In this document: in pieces, positions 8,293 through 18,518 of the stretch
Position numbering within the stretch: position 1 is the stretch's first letter
Layout: each line of letters opens with the position of its first letter
Assembly (NCBI GenBank): GCA_945952585.1
Contig: CAMFII010000002.1
Location: forward strand, 434,001 to 498,000
Direction: 5' to 3'
DNA length: 64,000 nucleotides
Source: an uncultured Rhodobacter sp.
GTDB taxonomy: Bacteria > Pseudomonadota > Alphaproteobacteria > Rhodobacterales > Rhodobacteraceae
Program-made: the position numbers and the translations under genes
Notes under the pieces: generated by a model
The model's input: the letters and a program-made list of their open reading frames with translations, nothing else
Databases searched by the model: none
Told to the model about the DNA's origin: nothing

Positions 8293-8329
8293 TCTTCGCG
8301 CCGCCCCGGTTTGCAGGGCGGCGCGAAGA
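8293..8329 (+). terminator. 14-bp hairpin between tolB and pal
   Basis: TCTTCGCGCCGCCC (8293-8306) is perfectly complementary to GGGCGGCGCGAAGA (8316-8329), with a 9-base loop. It starts five bases after the tolB stop codon. No long T tract follows (CTGTTATCTTC), so it may be a partial terminator or an mRNA-stabilising 3' end. Pal is usually needed in larger amounts than TolB, which fits such a processing site. Confidence 0.6.
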
Positions 8330-8389
8330 CTGTTATCTTCCCGCCCATCGAGCAAATTCCGAACCAAGAAAAGCAAGAAGGAAGTCCCA

Positions 8390-8932
8390 ATGTCGATCAT
8401 CCCGAAGGTGCTGCTGGTCGTCGCGGCCCTGAGCCTTGCGGCCTGTAACAATCCCAACCGCTATGCCAACGGCGCCGGTGGCGCGGGCGGTGCTGGCGGT
8501 GCTGGCGGGGTTGGCGGCGCGGGCGGCATCGGCAGCTCGGCCTTGGGCGATCCGAACGATCCCAAATCGGTGGCCTATTTCAACCAGCGCGTCGGTGACC
8601 GCGTCCTGTTTGCCGTCGACCAGAGCACGCTCAGCGACACGGCCCGGATGACCCTGAACGGGCAGGCGGCCTGGCTGAAGACCAACCCGGATTACGCCAT
8701 CATCATCGAAGGCCATGCCGACGAGCAGGGCACCCGCGAATACAACCTTGCACTCGGCGCCCGTCGCGCCAGCTCGGTTCAGGATTACCTGATCTCGCAA
8801 GGTGTCGCTCCCAGCCGGATGCGCACCGTATCCTACGGCAAGGAACGCCCGATCGCCGTCTGCTCGGAAGAAAGCTGCTTCGCGCAGAACCGCCGTGCCG
8901 TCACCGTCCTGCAGATGGGCGGGGGCGCCTGA
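8390..8932 (+). CDS. pal: Peptidoglycan-associated lipoprotein Pal
   Basis: A 180-residue outer-membrane lipoprotein. The signal peptide ends in the lipobox LAAC (Cys near residue 19). A Gly/Ala-rich linker of short GAGGA-type repeats (residues about 28-50) connects to an OmpA-like peptidoglycan-binding domain. That domain has DRVLFAVDQSTLS, then IIEGHADEQGTREYNLALGARRA, in which the Asp and Arg are the usual diaminopimelate contacts. Pal anchors the outer membrane to the wall and is moved to the septum by TolQRAB. AAGGAAG precedes the ATG. The gene is 101 bp from tolB, behind a strong hairpin. Confidence 0.95.
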   Translation: MSIIPKVLLVVAALSLAACNNPNRYANGAGGAGGAGGAGGVGGAGGIGSSALGDPNDPKSVAYFNQRVGDRVLFAVDQSTLSDTARMTLNGQAAWLKTNPDYAIIIEGHADEQGTREYNLALGARRASSVQDYLISQGVAPSRMRTVSYGKERPIAVCSEESCFAQNRRAVTVLQMGGGA

Positions 8933-8957
8933 GGCCGGCTAGCGGGAGAACCCTTCG

Positions 8958-9797
8958 ATGCGCCGCCTGATCGCCGTTCTGGTCCTTGCGCTGCTGCCTC
9001 TGCCGGCGGTCGCGCAAGACCGTGCCCAGACGCTCGCCGATATCCGGGCCGAACTGAAAACGCTGACCTCCGACATCAATTCGCTGAAAAGCGAGTTGAA
9101 GGCGACCGGCGCGTCCAACCCCAATGTCGCGGGCGGATCGGCCCTGCAGCGGATGGACGCCATCGAGGCGGCGCTGTCCGAGCTGACTTCCAAGACGGAA
9201 GAACTGCAGAACCGCATCAACCGGGTCGTCACCGACGGCACCAACCGGATCGGCGATCTGGAATTCCGGGTGACCGAGCTTGAGGGCGGCGATGTCAGCA
9301 AGCTGGGCGATACCGCCCCGCTTGGCGGCGCGGCCGCGTCGGGCAGCGGATCGGGGGCCGCGACTGCGGCAACATCTACAGGGACGGGCGCAACCGAAGC
9401 CGCCCCTGACCTGGCCGTCAACGAGAAGGCTGATTTCGACCGGGCCAAGGGGGTGCTCGGTCAGGGTGACTTTCGAGCCGCCGCGGACCAGTTTAAGACC
9501 TTTACCGAAACCTACCCGGGCAGCCCCCTGAGCGCCGAGGCCCTGCTTTTGCGCGGCGATGCGCTGACGCAGCTTGGCGACATTCCCAATGCGGCGCGGT
9601 CCTATCTGGAAAGCTTTTCGGGCACGCCCAACGGCAGCTTCGCCCCGGATGCGCTGCTGCGGCTGGGGCAAAGCCTTGGCACCCTTGGCCAGACGCCCGA
9701 GGCCTGCGTGACGCTGAAAGAGGTTGGCGTACGCTTCCCCGGTTCAGACCAGGCCGCGCAGGCCACGACTTCGATGCAGGGGCTGGCCTGCCAGTGA
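8958..9797 (+). CDS. cpoB: Cell division coordinator CpoB (YbgF)
   Basis: A 279-residue periplasmic protein. A signal peptide ends at AVAQ (about residue 19). A heptad-patterned coiled coil follows (residues about 25-110, containing LNSLKSELK-like and LTSKTEELQNRINRV segments), then a Ser/Gly/Ala/Thr-rich linker, then TPR repeats from about residue 155 (FDRAKGVLGQGDFRAAADQF). CpoB regulates peptidoglycan synthesis with the Tol system, and trimerises through the coiled coil. It is the normal last gene of tol-pal clusters. Its stop codon overlaps the GTG start of tilS by four bases. Confidence 0.93.
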   Translation: MRRLIAVLVLALLPLPAVAQDRAQTLADIRAELKTLTSDINSLKSELKATGASNPNVAGGSALQRMDAIEAALSELTSKTEELQNRINRVVTDGTNRIGDLEFRVTELEGGDVSKLGDTAPLGGAAASGSGSGAATAATSTGTGATEAAPDLAVNEKADFDRAKGVLGQGDFRAAADQFKTFTETYPGSPLSAEALLLRGDALTQLGDIPNAARSYLESFSGTPNGSFAPDALLRLGQSLGTLGQTPEACVTLKEVGVRFPGSDQAAQATTSMQGLACQ

Positions 9798-11014
9798 CCG
9801 AGACTCTGCCCGACAGGGTGGCGCGCTTTTTTGGCCCGGCGGAAACGCCGGGCCTTGCCGTTTCCGGAGGCGGGGATTCCGTGGCGCTGCTTTGCCTCGC
9901 CGTCGAGGCGGGCCTGCGGCCTGCGGCCGTTACGGTGGATCACGGGTTGCGCCCGGAAGCGGCTGCCGAAGCAGACTGGGTCGCGTCGCTTTGCGATCGG
10001 CTGGGGGTCCGTCATACCATCCTGCGCTGGCAGGGCTGGGACCGGTCCGGCAACCTGCAGGACGAGGCGCGGCGCGCGCGGCTGCGGCTGATCGCCGACT
10101 GGGCGAAGGTCCAGGGCCTGTCCACGGTCGCGCTGGCCCATACCCGCGACGATCAGGCCGAAACCGTTCTGATGCGCATGGCACGGCGGGGGGGCGTGGA
10201 CGGGCTGTCGGCCATGTCTGCCCGCCGCCAGCACCTCGGGGTCACCTGGGCGCGGCCGCTTCTCGACACCGGACGTCAGGACCTGCGCGATTGGCTGCGC
10301 GCGCGGGGACAGGACTGGATCGAGGACCCGTCGAACGAGGCCCTGCGGTTCGACAGGGTCAAGGCGCGGCGGGCGCTGACGGCGCTTGCCCCCCTCGGGA
10401 TCACAGCGCCGGTTCTGGCTGACATCGCCCGTCAGATGCAGTCGGTCCGGAAAACACTTGAGTTAAAGACGACGGAGGTGGCCCGCGCTGCCCTGCGGGC
10501 GGACCGGGGCGACGTTCTCCTGTTGCCCGCGGTCCTGGCCGAACCTGATGAAATCGCGCGCCGGCTGCTTCTGGCTGCGATTTCCTTCGTGGCACCATCC
10601 GACTATCCGCCGCGGTCTGCCCCGGTCCTGGCGTTGCTGTCGGCGCTGCGGCAGGGGCAGGGGGCGACGCTGGCGGGCTGCCGGTTCCTGAGGCACGGGG
10701 GCGTGGTTCGCGTGACGCGTGAACTCAAGGCGGTGGGTCATGCTGTCGCGCCCGGCGAGGTCTGGGATCGCCGCTGGTGCGTCTTCGGGCCCGTGCGTCC
10801 GGGGCTTGAAGTACGTGCGCTTGGGCCGTTGGGGCTGGCACAATGCCCGGACTGGCGGGCCGTTGGTCTGCCGCGTCCGGCGCTCCTGGCTTCGCCCGCT
10901 GTCTGGTCCGGGGACGATCTGATTGCCGCGCCACTGGCCCGGATCGAGGCGGATTGGCGCGCAGAGCCGGTTCGGGGTGCGGCGGAGCTGCATCTTTTGC
11001 CGTTATCGCATTGA
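9794..11014 (+). CDS. tilS: tRNA(Ile)-lysidine synthase TilS
   Basis: A 406-residue N-type ATP pyrophosphatase. The PP-loop is [13 protein letters not shown] (residues about 22-34), the signature of the family. Further motifs are [35 protein letters not shown] and a basic [15 protein letters not shown] stretch that contacts tRNA. The enzyme joins lysine to C34 of tRNA-Ile(CAU), allowing AUA decoding. A GTG start at 9794 overlaps the cpoB stop by four bases, so it is likely translationally coupled to the tol operon. No other start fits better. Confidence 0.92.
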   Translation: MTETLPDRVARFFGPAETPGLAVSGGGDSVALLCLAVEAGLRPAAVTVDHGLRPEAAAEADWVASLCDRLGVRHTILRWQGWDRSGNLQDEARRARLRLIADWAKVQGLSTVALAHTRDDQAETVLMRMARRGGVDGLSAMSARRQHLGVTWARPLLDTGRQDLRDWLRARGQDWIEDPSNEALRFDRVKARRALTALAPLGITAPVLADIARQMQSVRKTLELKTTEVARAALRADRGDVLLLPAVLAEPDEIARRLLLAAISFVAPSDYPPRSAPVLALLSALRQGQGATLAGCRFLRHGGVVRVTRELKAVGHAVAPGEVWDRRWCVFGPVRPGLEVRALGPLGLAQCPDWRAVGLPRPALLASPAVWSGDDLIAAPLARIEADWRAEPVRGAAELHLLPLSH

Positions 11015-11090
11015 ACGCCCCGTCGATATCTCTATCTTATGCGTCAACGCTGCAGCCCGCGTCGCTGCGTGGCGGTTTGGGAGTCTCTTC

Positions 11091-13004
<1,914 letters not shown>

Positions 13005-13020
13005 TTGCGGCGCTGACAGG

Positions 13021-13791
13021 ATGAGCGACTGGAACCCCGAAACCTATGCCAGGTTTCGGGGTTTGCGTTTGCGCCCGGCACTCGACTTGCTGGCCCAGGT
13101 CGGAGACTTGCCGGTTGGCCCGGTGGTGGACCTAGGCTGCGGAAACGGCGCCGTGGCCGATGCGCTGGCGATCCGCTGGCCGGATCACGAGCGCATCGGC
13201 ATCGACACCTCGCCGTCGATGTTGGCGAAGGCCGGTGAGACCGGCTGTTACCACCGCCTGTCCGAGGCGGATGCGGCGCTGTGGCAACCGGACCAGCCGC
13301 CTGCGCTGATCTTCTCCAATGCGGCGCTGCAATGGCTGGATGGGCATGAGCGGCTGTTTCCGCGCCTTGCCCGGTTGCTTGCACCCGGCGGTTGGCTCGC
13401 CATCCAGATGCCAAGGCAGTATGACGCGCCGTCGCATCGGCTGCTGCGGGACCTTGCGGAAGCGCATGTCCCCCACCGGTTCTCCTTCGCCCATTGGCAG
13501 CCGCCGGTTTGGCCGCCCGAGGCCTATTGGCGCCTGCTCGCGCCATTCGGTCAGGTCAATATCTGGGAGACGGAATACCTCCAGCGCCTCGACGCGACCG
13601 AGACCGGCCACCCGGTGCGCCGCTTTACCGAAAGCACGGCGATGCGGCCTTTCGTCGAGGCGATGTCGGGCGAAGAGGCCGATGCCTTCGTCGTCGCCTA
13701 TGACGCCGCACTGGCCGAGGCTTATCCGCTTGCGCCCGATGGTTCCGTGCTGTTTCCCTTCAGGCGGTTGTTCATTACGCTCGAGGTCTGA
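13021..13791 (+). CDS. tam: Trans-aconitate methyltransferase-like SAM enzyme
   Basis: A 256-residue class I methyltransferase. The SAM-binding motif is VVDLGCGNGAVADAL (residues about 35-50), followed by IGIDTSPSML and the motif IV region LIFSNAALQWL, which is characteristic of trans-aconitate 2-methyltransferases. The C-terminal half (WETEYLQRL, HPVRRFTESTAMRPF) also fits that family. The expected reaction is methylation of trans-aconitate, which removes an aconitase inhibitor. It starts 16 bases after the ftsH stop and 3 bases separate it from the MOSC gene, so these three may be co-transcribed. Confidence 0.85.
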   Translation: MSDWNPETYARFRGLRLRPALDLLAQVGDLPVGPVVDLGCGNGAVADALAIRWPDHERIGIDTSPSMLAKAGETGCYHRLSEADAALWQPDQPPALIFSNAALQWLDGHERLFPRLARLLAPGGWLAIQMPRQYDAPSHRLLRDLAEAHVPHRFSFAHWQPPVWPPEAYWRLLAPFGQVNIWETEYLQRLDATETGHPVRRFTESTAMRPFVEAMSGEEADAFVVAYDAALAEAYPLAPDGSVLFPFRRLFITLEV

Positions 13792-13794
13792 CCA

Positions 13795-14394
13795 ATGCCC
13801 GCCCTGATCCCCACCCGGTTCACCGGGCGCATCGTCTGGCTTGGAACGGTGCCGGACCGCGAGGCGGCGCTGGCTTCGACGCCGCGCCAGACGCTCGCAG
13901 TCACCTTCGCCGGTCCCGAGGCGGAATCGCATGGTGGGCTGACGCGGCCGTCCTGCAGCCGTGTCACCTCGCAGTATCCGAAGGGCACCGAGATCCGGAA
14001 CACGCGCCAGCTTTCCGTGCTCGGGCAGGAGGACCTGGACGCGATTGCCGCCGAAATGGGGCTTGCCGCGCTGGACCCGGCCCTGGTGGGGGCGACGATG
14101 GTCATCGCGGGCATCCCCGATTTCAGCCATATCCCACCTTCGGCCCGGCTGCAGGGCGAAGGTGGCGCGACCATCGTCGTCGACATGGAGAACCGGCCTT
14201 GCACCTTGCCGGCGCGCCCGATCGAGACCGCACATCCCGGCCATGGAAAACTGTTCAAGCCGTCGGCGGTCGGGCGGCGCGGAATCACCGCCTGGGTCGA
14301 GCGGGAAGGGAGTTTCCGGCTGGGCGAATCCGTGCGGCTGCACATCCCCGACCAGCCGGTCTGGACGCATTACGACGAGGCGCGCGCGACCTGA
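13795..14394 (+). CDS. MOSC-domain protein
   Basis: A 199-residue protein resembling MOSC-domain proteins, a family related to the C-terminus of molybdenum cofactor sulfurases. Recognisable pieces are FTGRIVWLG at the N-terminus, a central ESHGGLTRPSCSRV segment with the conserved Cys, DLDAIAAEMGL, and the later ENRPCTLPARPIE, holding a second Cys. Family members are thought to carry sulfur or reduce N-hydroxylated compounds with molybdenum cofactor. The specific role here is unknown. It lies directly behind the methyltransferase gene, with three bases between. Confidence 0.78.
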   Translation: MPALIPTRFTGRIVWLGTVPDREAALASTPRQTLAVTFAGPEAESHGGLTRPSCSRVTSQYPKGTEIRNTRQLSVLGQEDLDAIAAEMGLAALDPALVGATMVIAGIPDFSHIPPSARLQGEGGATIVVDMENRPCTLPARPIETAHPGHGKLFKPSAVGRRGITAWVEREGSFRLGESVRLHIPDQPVWTHYDEARAT

Positions 14395-14398
14395 CAAA

Positions 14399-14445
14399 AT
14401 GGAACAAACGTTCCGCGAGTGGAATTTTTCCTCGCGGCGTTCCAT
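14399..14445 (+). promoter_or_regulatory. Nested two-part stem-loop in the fhs leader
   Basis: The outer arms ATGGAAC (14399-14405) and GTTCCAT (14439-14445) and the inner arms CCGCGAG (14413-14419) and CTCGCGG (14431-14437) form one long interrupted hairpin. It begins two bases after the MOSC stop codon. An ATTTTT run sits in the apical loop rather than after the stem. It could end the MOSC transcript or regulate fhs. Confidence 0.5.
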
Positions 14446-14447
14446 AC

Positions 14448-14461
14448 TTTCCGATCGGAAA
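14448..14461. promoter_or_regulatory. Perfect 14-base palindrome upstream of fhs
   Basis: TTTCCGATCGGAAA is a perfect palindrome 107 bp before the fhs start codon and three bases after the nested stem-loop. Its shape suits a dimeric repressor or activator site. No regulator can be named. Confidence 0.45.
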
Positions 14462-14568
14462 CAGCCTCTGGCGGAATTTGGGGCCGAGAGGTCGGAAAAC
14501 GCCTTCCACGTCGCAAACACGCAGCTATGACCGTGGCAAAGGGCAAGGGCCCGCCAGGGAGAAAGTTC

Positions 14569-16245
14569 ATGGCCGTGAAGACCGATATCGAGATTGCGCG
14601 CGAAGCCAAGAAGAAGCCGATCCAGGAGATCGGTGCAAAGCTGGGCATCCCGCAAGAGCACCTGCTCCCCTATGGCCATGACAAGGCCAAGATCGGGCAG
14701 GACTTCATCAAGTCGCTGGAAGGCAAGCCGGACGGCAAGCTGATCCTCGTGACCGCGATCAACCCGACCCCGGCGGGCGAAGGCAAGACGACCACCACCG
14801 TGGGTCTGGGCGACGGCCTGAACCGCATCGGCAAGAAGGCCGTGGTCTGCATCCGGGAAGCCTCGCTCGGCCCCAACTTCGGCATGAAGGGTGGCGCGGC
14901 CGGTGGCGGCTATGCCCAGGTCGTGCCGATGGAGGAGATGAACCTCCACTTCACCGGTGACTTCCACGCGATCACCTCGGCCCACAACCTCCTGTCGGCG
15001 ATGATCGACAACCACATCTACTGGGGCAATGAACTCGGCATCGACGAGCGCCGGGTGGTGTGGCGCCGGGTGATGGACATGAACGACCGGGCGCTGCGCG
15101 ACATCGTCGTGTCGCTTGGCGGCGTGTCGAACGGCTTCCCGCGCCAGACCGGTTTCGACATCACCGTGGCTTCGGAAGTCATGGCGATCCTCTGCCTGTC
15201 GAAAGACCTCAAGGACCTGCAGAAGCGCCTTGGCGATATCGTCGTGGCCTATACCCGCGACAAGAAGCCGATCTACTGCCGCGACATCAAGGCTGACGGC
15301 GCGATGACCGTTCTGCTCAAGGACGCCATGCAGCCGAACCTCGTGCAGACGCTGGAGAACAACCCGGCCTTCGTCCATGGCGGCCCGTTCGCCAACATCG
15401 CCCATGGCTGCAACTCGGTCATCGCGACGACGACCGCGCTGAAGCTGGGTGAATATGTCGTGACCGAAGCCGGCTTTGGTGCTGACCTCGGCGCCGAGAA
15501 GTTCTTCGACATCAAGTGCCGCAAGGCCGGGCTGAAACCGGCGGCTGCCGTGATCGTGGCCACCGTCCGCGCGATGAAGATGAACGGCGGCGTCGCCAAA
15601 GCCGACCTTGGCGCCGAGAACGTGGAAGCGGTGAAGAAGGGCTGCCCGAACCTTGGCCGCCACATTGCCAACGTGAAGTCCTTCGGCGTGCCGGTCGTGG
15701 TGGCGATCAACCACTTCTACTCGGACACCGACGCCGAAGTGGCTGCGGTCAAGGCCTACGTTGCCGAGCAGGGCGCCGAGGCGATCCTGTGCAAGCACTG
15801 GGCGCAAGGGTCCGCCGGCATCGAGGATCTGGCGAAAAAGGTCGTGCAACTGGCCGAAAGCGGCGCCTCGCACTTTGCGCCGCTCTATCCCGACGAGATG
15901 CCGCTGTTCCAGAAGATCGAGACCATCGCCAAGCGCATCTACCATGCCGACGAGGTCCTGGCCGACAAGTCGATCCGCGACCAGCTGAAAGCCTGGGAAG
16001 CGGCCGGCTACGGCAACCTGCCAATCTGCATGGCCAAGACCCAGTACAGCTTCACCACCGATCCGAACGTCCGCGGCGCGCCGACGGGCCATTCGGTTCC
16101 GGTGCGCGAAGTGCGCCTCTCGGCTGGGGCCGGCTTCATCGTGGTCATCTGCGGTGAGATCATGACCATGCCGGGCCTGCCCAAAGTGCCCTCGGCCGAG
16201 GTGATCCGGCTGAACGACGAGGGCAATGTCGAAGGCCTGTTCTGA
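14569..16245 (+). CDS. fhs: Formate-tetrahydrofolate ligase
   Basis: A 558-residue enzyme that makes 10-formyl-tetrahydrofolate from formate, ATP and tetrahydrofolate. Visible family motifs are the ATP-binding loop [19 protein letters not shown] (residues about 64-82), the [21 protein letters not shown] region, [17 protein letters not shown], and the C-terminal [23 protein letters not shown]. The length matches the family. The start at 14569 follows CAGGGAGAA and lies where homology begins; an in-frame upstream ATG at 14545 has poorer support. It heads a one-carbon cluster with a chorismate mutase and two folD genes. Its leader holds a nested hairpin and a palindrome. Confidence 0.95.
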   Translation: MAVKTDIEIAREAKKKPIQEIGAKLGIPQEHLLPYGHDKAKIGQDFIKSLEGKPDGKLILVTAINPTPAGEGKTTTTVGLGDGLNRIGKKAVVCIREASLGPNFGMKGGAAGGGYAQVVPMEEMNLHFTGDFHAITSAHNLLSAMIDNHIYWGNELGIDERRVVWRRVMDMNDRALRDIVVSLGGVSNGFPRQTGFDITVASEVMAILCLSKDLKDLQKRLGDIVVAYTRDKKPIYCRDIKADGAMTVLLKDAMQPNLVQTLENNPAFVHGGPFANIAHGCNSVIATTTALKLGEYVVTEAGFGADLGAEKFFDIKCRKAGLKPAAAVIVATVRAMKMNGGVAKADLGAENVEAVKKGCPNLGRHIANVKSFGVPVVVAINHFYSDTDAEVAAVKAYVAEQGAEAILCKHWAQGSAGIEDLAKKVVQLAESGASHFAPLYPDEMPLFQKIETIAKRIYHADEVLADKSIRDQLKAWEAAGYGNLPICMAKTQYSFTTDPNVRGAPTGHSVPVREVRLSAGAGFIVVICGEIMTMPGLPKVPSAEVIRLNDEGNVEGLF

Positions 16246-16263
16246 GGTCCGCATTGCCCTTTG

Positions 16264-16293
16264 CAGGCCGCTGCCGTATCCGGTTGCGGCCTG
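16264..16293 (+). promoter_or_regulatory. Hairpin between fhs and chorismate mutase gene
   Basis: CAGGCCGC (16264-16271) pairs with GCGGCCTG (16286-16293) across a 14-base loop. It ends 15 bases before the chorismate mutase start. There is no T tract, so it may be a processing or attenuation structure. Confidence 0.35.
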
Positions 16294-16308
16294 ACTGGGA
16301 GAGACTCG

Positions 16309-16620
16309 ATGCGCGAGCCCGCTGACTGCACGACCATGGCCGAGATCAGGGCCGAGATCGATCGGGTGGACGAAGACCTTGTCCGCCTCTTTGCCCTCAG
16401 GGCCGGCTACATCGACCGCGCCGCCGAGATCAAGGCCGAGGTCGATCTGCCCGCCAGGATCGAAGGGCGTGTCGAGGAAGTCGTCCGCAATGTCCGCGGC
16501 CATGCCGAGACCTACGGCCTGCCGCCCGACCTTGTGGAAAAGCTCTGGCGGCGTCTTATCGACTGGTCGATCGCGCGCGAGGAAAGCCGGCTCGGACCGG
16601 ACAGCCTGCGGAAAGGCTGA
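16309..16620 (+). CDS. AroQ-type chorismate mutase, PchB-like
   Basis: A 103-residue all-helical protein of the type II chorismate mutase family. It begins ADCTTMAEIRAEIDRVDEDL, then RAGYIDRAAEIKAEVDLPARI and LPPDLVEKLWRRLIDWSIAREE. This layout, including the N-terminal DCT and the LIDWSIA helix, is closer to the PchB subgroup (isochorismate pyruvate lyases with weak mutase activity) than to the E. coli P-protein domain. Basic residues suited to binding the two carboxylates are present in helix 1, at the Lys of EIKAE and at the Arg of RIEGR. GGGAGAG precedes the ATG at 16309. It sits between fhs and folD, an unexpected place for an aromatic pathway enzyme. Either activity is possible; mutase is the safer call. 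Confidence 0.82.
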   Translation: MREPADCTTMAEIRAEIDRVDEDLVRLFALRAGYIDRAAEIKAEVDLPARIEGRVEEVVRNVRGHAETYGLPPDLVEKLWRRLIDWSIAREESRLGPDSLRKG

Positions 16621-16657
16621 CCCGGCGCCGCGCCGTTCATTGACGGAGAAGACAACC

Positions 16658-17536
16658 GTGACGGCGACGCTGATTGACGGAAAGACCATCGGGGCGCGCA
16701 TGCTTGCCGAGGCTGCGGCAGAGGCGCGAGACCTGATGGCGGCCGGTTGGGCGCCGAAACTCGTGTCTATCTCGGTCGGCGACGTATCGGCCGCTGAGCT
16801 TTACGTCCGCAACCAGCAGAAGCAGGCCGAGGCAGCCGGGATCGCCTTCGAGGCGCGGAATTACCCGGCCACGATCAGTCTCGAACAGCTGACCGGCGTG
16901 CTCGCCGGCCTCAATGCCGATCCGCGCGTGAATGGCGTCATCATCCAGAGACCGCTTCCGGCGCATATCCCGGTGAAGATCCTGCAGAAGGCGGTGCATC
17001 CGCTGAAGGATGTCGAGGGAATGCACCCGGCGTCTATCGGCAACATCGTCTACAACGACCTCGCCCTTGGCCCCTGCACGGCCGTAGCCGCCGTCGAAAT
17101 CCTCAAGACCCTGCCGCTGACGCTGGAGGGACTCGACGTCTGCGTGATTGGACACTCCGAGATCGTCGGCAAGCCGATCGCCTTCCTGCTCATGGGCCTC
17201 GGCGCGACGGTGACGGTTTGCCACCACATGACGCGGCAGGTGGCGCGGCACAGCCGGGCGGCGGACGCGGTCTTTGTCGCGGTCGGCAAGCCCGGGCTGG
17301 TGACGGGCGAGATGCTGAAACCCGGTGCGGCGCTTATCGACATCGGCATCAACCGGGTCGCCGGGCGCACCGTCGGCGACGCGGATTTCGACAGTTGCCG
17401 GGATGTGGCCGGCTGGATCACCCCGGTTCCGGGCGGGGTCGGACCGGTGACGGTCGCCGTGCTGATGAAGAACGCCGTCCTCGCGACGCGGATGCAGATG
17501 GAACAGTACCGCACGGCCTATGCCGCCGCGGTGTGA
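16658..17536 (+). CDS. Divergent FolD-family protein (paralogue 1)
   Basis: A 292-residue member of the methylene-THF dehydrogenase / methenyl-THF cyclohydrolase family, with the full two-domain length and conserved signatures such as [20 protein letters not shown] and [13 protein letters not shown]. Compared with the adjacent FolD it differs at key positions. The catalytic Lys of the YVxxK motif is Gln53 (YVRNQ), the folate-contacting Asp of KDVDG is Glu120 (KDVEG), and the GRS and HS residues that hold the NADP 2'-phosphate are His166 and His190. The Gln of VxxQ (Q97) is kept. The reaction is therefore uncertain: perhaps dehydrogenase only, another cofactor, or a regulatory role. The start is a GTG after GGAGAAG. 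Confidence 0.85.
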   Translation: MTATLIDGKTIGARMLAEAAAEARDLMAAGWAPKLVSISVGDVSAAELYVRNQQKQAEAAGIAFEARNYPATISLEQLTGVLAGLNADPRVNGVIIQRPLPAHIPVKILQKAVHPLKDVEGMHPASIGNIVYNDLALGPCTAVAAVEILKTLPLTLEGLDVCVIGHSEIVGKPIAFLLMGLGATVTVCHHMTRQVARHSRAADAVFVAVGKPGLVTGEMLKPGAALIDIGINRVAGRTVGDADFDSCRDVAGWITPVPGGVGPVTVAVLMKNAVLATRMQMEQYRTAYAAAV

Positions 17537-17547
17537 GGAGAAGTGAC

Positions 17548-18438
17548 ATGACGGCGACGATCATCGACGGCAAGGCCTTTGCGGCCAAGGTGCGGGGCGA
17601 GGTGGCGGCCCATGTGGCGCGGCTGAAGGAAGAGCACGGGATCACGCCGGGCCTTGCCGTGGTGCTGGTCGGCGAAGACCCGGCGAGCCAGGTCTATGTC
17701 CGCAACAAGGGTACCCAGACGATCGAGGCCGGCATGGCGAGCTTCGAGCACAAGCTGCCCGCCGAGACCTCGGAAGCCGACCTGCTGGCGCTGGTCGCCA
17801 GGCTCAATGCCGATCCGGCAGTGCATGGCATCCTGGTGCAATTGCCGCTGCCGAAGCATCTGGACAGCGATCTGGTCATCAACGCGATCGACCCAGCCAA
17901 GGACGTGGACGGCTTCCATATCTCGAACGTGGGCCTGCTCGGCACCGGGCAGAAGTCGATGGTGCCCTGCACGCCGCTTGGCTGCCTGATGATGCTGCGC
18001 GACCATCACGGCTCGCTGGCCGGGCTGAACGCGGTGGTGGTCGGTCGGTCGAACATCGTCGGCAAGCCGATGGCGCAGCTTCTGTTGGGTGACAGCTGCA
18101 CTGTGACGATTGCCCATTCGCGGACGAAGGATCTCGGCGCGGTGTGCCGGGGCGCGGATATCCTCGTGGCGGCGGTCGGGCGGCCCGAGATGATCCCGGG
18201 CGACTGGGTGAAGCCGGGCGCGACGGTGATCGACGTGGGCATCAACCGCATCGAACGGGACGGCAAGGGCAAGCTCGTCGGCGACGTCGATTTCGCCAGC
18301 GCGGTGAAGGTCGCGGGCGCGATCACGCCGGTGCCGGGTGGCGTCGGGCCGATGACCATCGCCTGCCTTCTGGCCAACACCCTGACAGCCTGCTGCCGCG
18401 CCAATGGCCTGCCGGAGCCGGCGGGGTTGACGGCGTAA
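17548..18438 (+). CDS. folD: Bifunctional methylene-THF dehydrogenase / methenyl-THF cyclohydrolase FolD (paralogue 2)
   Basis: A 296-residue canonical FolD. The catalytic set is intact: Tyr50 and Lys54 in YVRNK, Gln98 in LVQLPLP and Asp121 in KDVDG. The NADP-binding motif [17 protein letters not shown] and the IAHSRT segment are normal, as is [16 protein letters not shown]. It converts 5,10-methylene-THF to methenyl-THF and then to 10-formyl-THF. Together with Fhs it links free formate to the folate pool. An AGGAGAAG ribosome-binding site precedes the ATG at 17548, 11 bases after the divergent paralogue. Two hairpins follow the gene. Confidence 0.96.
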   Translation: MTATIIDGKAFAAKVRGEVAAHVARLKEEHGITPGLAVVLVGEDPASQVYVRNKGTQTIEAGMASFEHKLPAETSEADLLALVARLNADPAVHGILVQLPLPKHLDSDLVINAIDPAKDVDGFHISNVGLLGTGQKSMVPCTPLGCLMMLRDHHGSLAGLNAVVVGRSNIVGKPMAQLLLGDSCTVTIAHSRTKDLGAVCRGADILVAAVGRPEMIPGDWVKPGATVIDVGINRIERDGKGKLVGDVDFASAVKVAGAITPVPGGVGPMTIACLLANTLTACCRANGLPEPAGLTA

Positions 18439-18442
18439 GGGA

Positions 18443-18476
18443 AGGGGGCGCTGCCCCCTCTGGGCCTCACGGCCCA
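18443..18476 (+). terminator. Tandem GC-rich hairpins after folD
   Basis: AGGGGGC (18443-18449) pairs with GCCCCCT (18453-18459), followed by TGGGCC (18461-18466) pairing with GGCCCA (18471-18476). They begin four bases after the folD stop. The sequence after them, CCCCCGGGGTATTTGCGCC, resembles a motif I recall from many Rhodobacteraceae gene ends. This is the likely end of the fhs-folD transcript and lies between convergent genes. Confidence 0.55.
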
Positions 18477-18518
18477 TTCACCCCCGGGGTATTTGCGCCA
18501 AGAAGAAGCCGGAAGGTC

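Noticed and set aside
13132-16701. Open frame of about 1,190 codons on the minus strand across tam, MOSC and fhs
   Set aside because: The sense-strand genes are certain (fhs is textbook). The antisense translation is rich in Arg, His and Gly with no domain.
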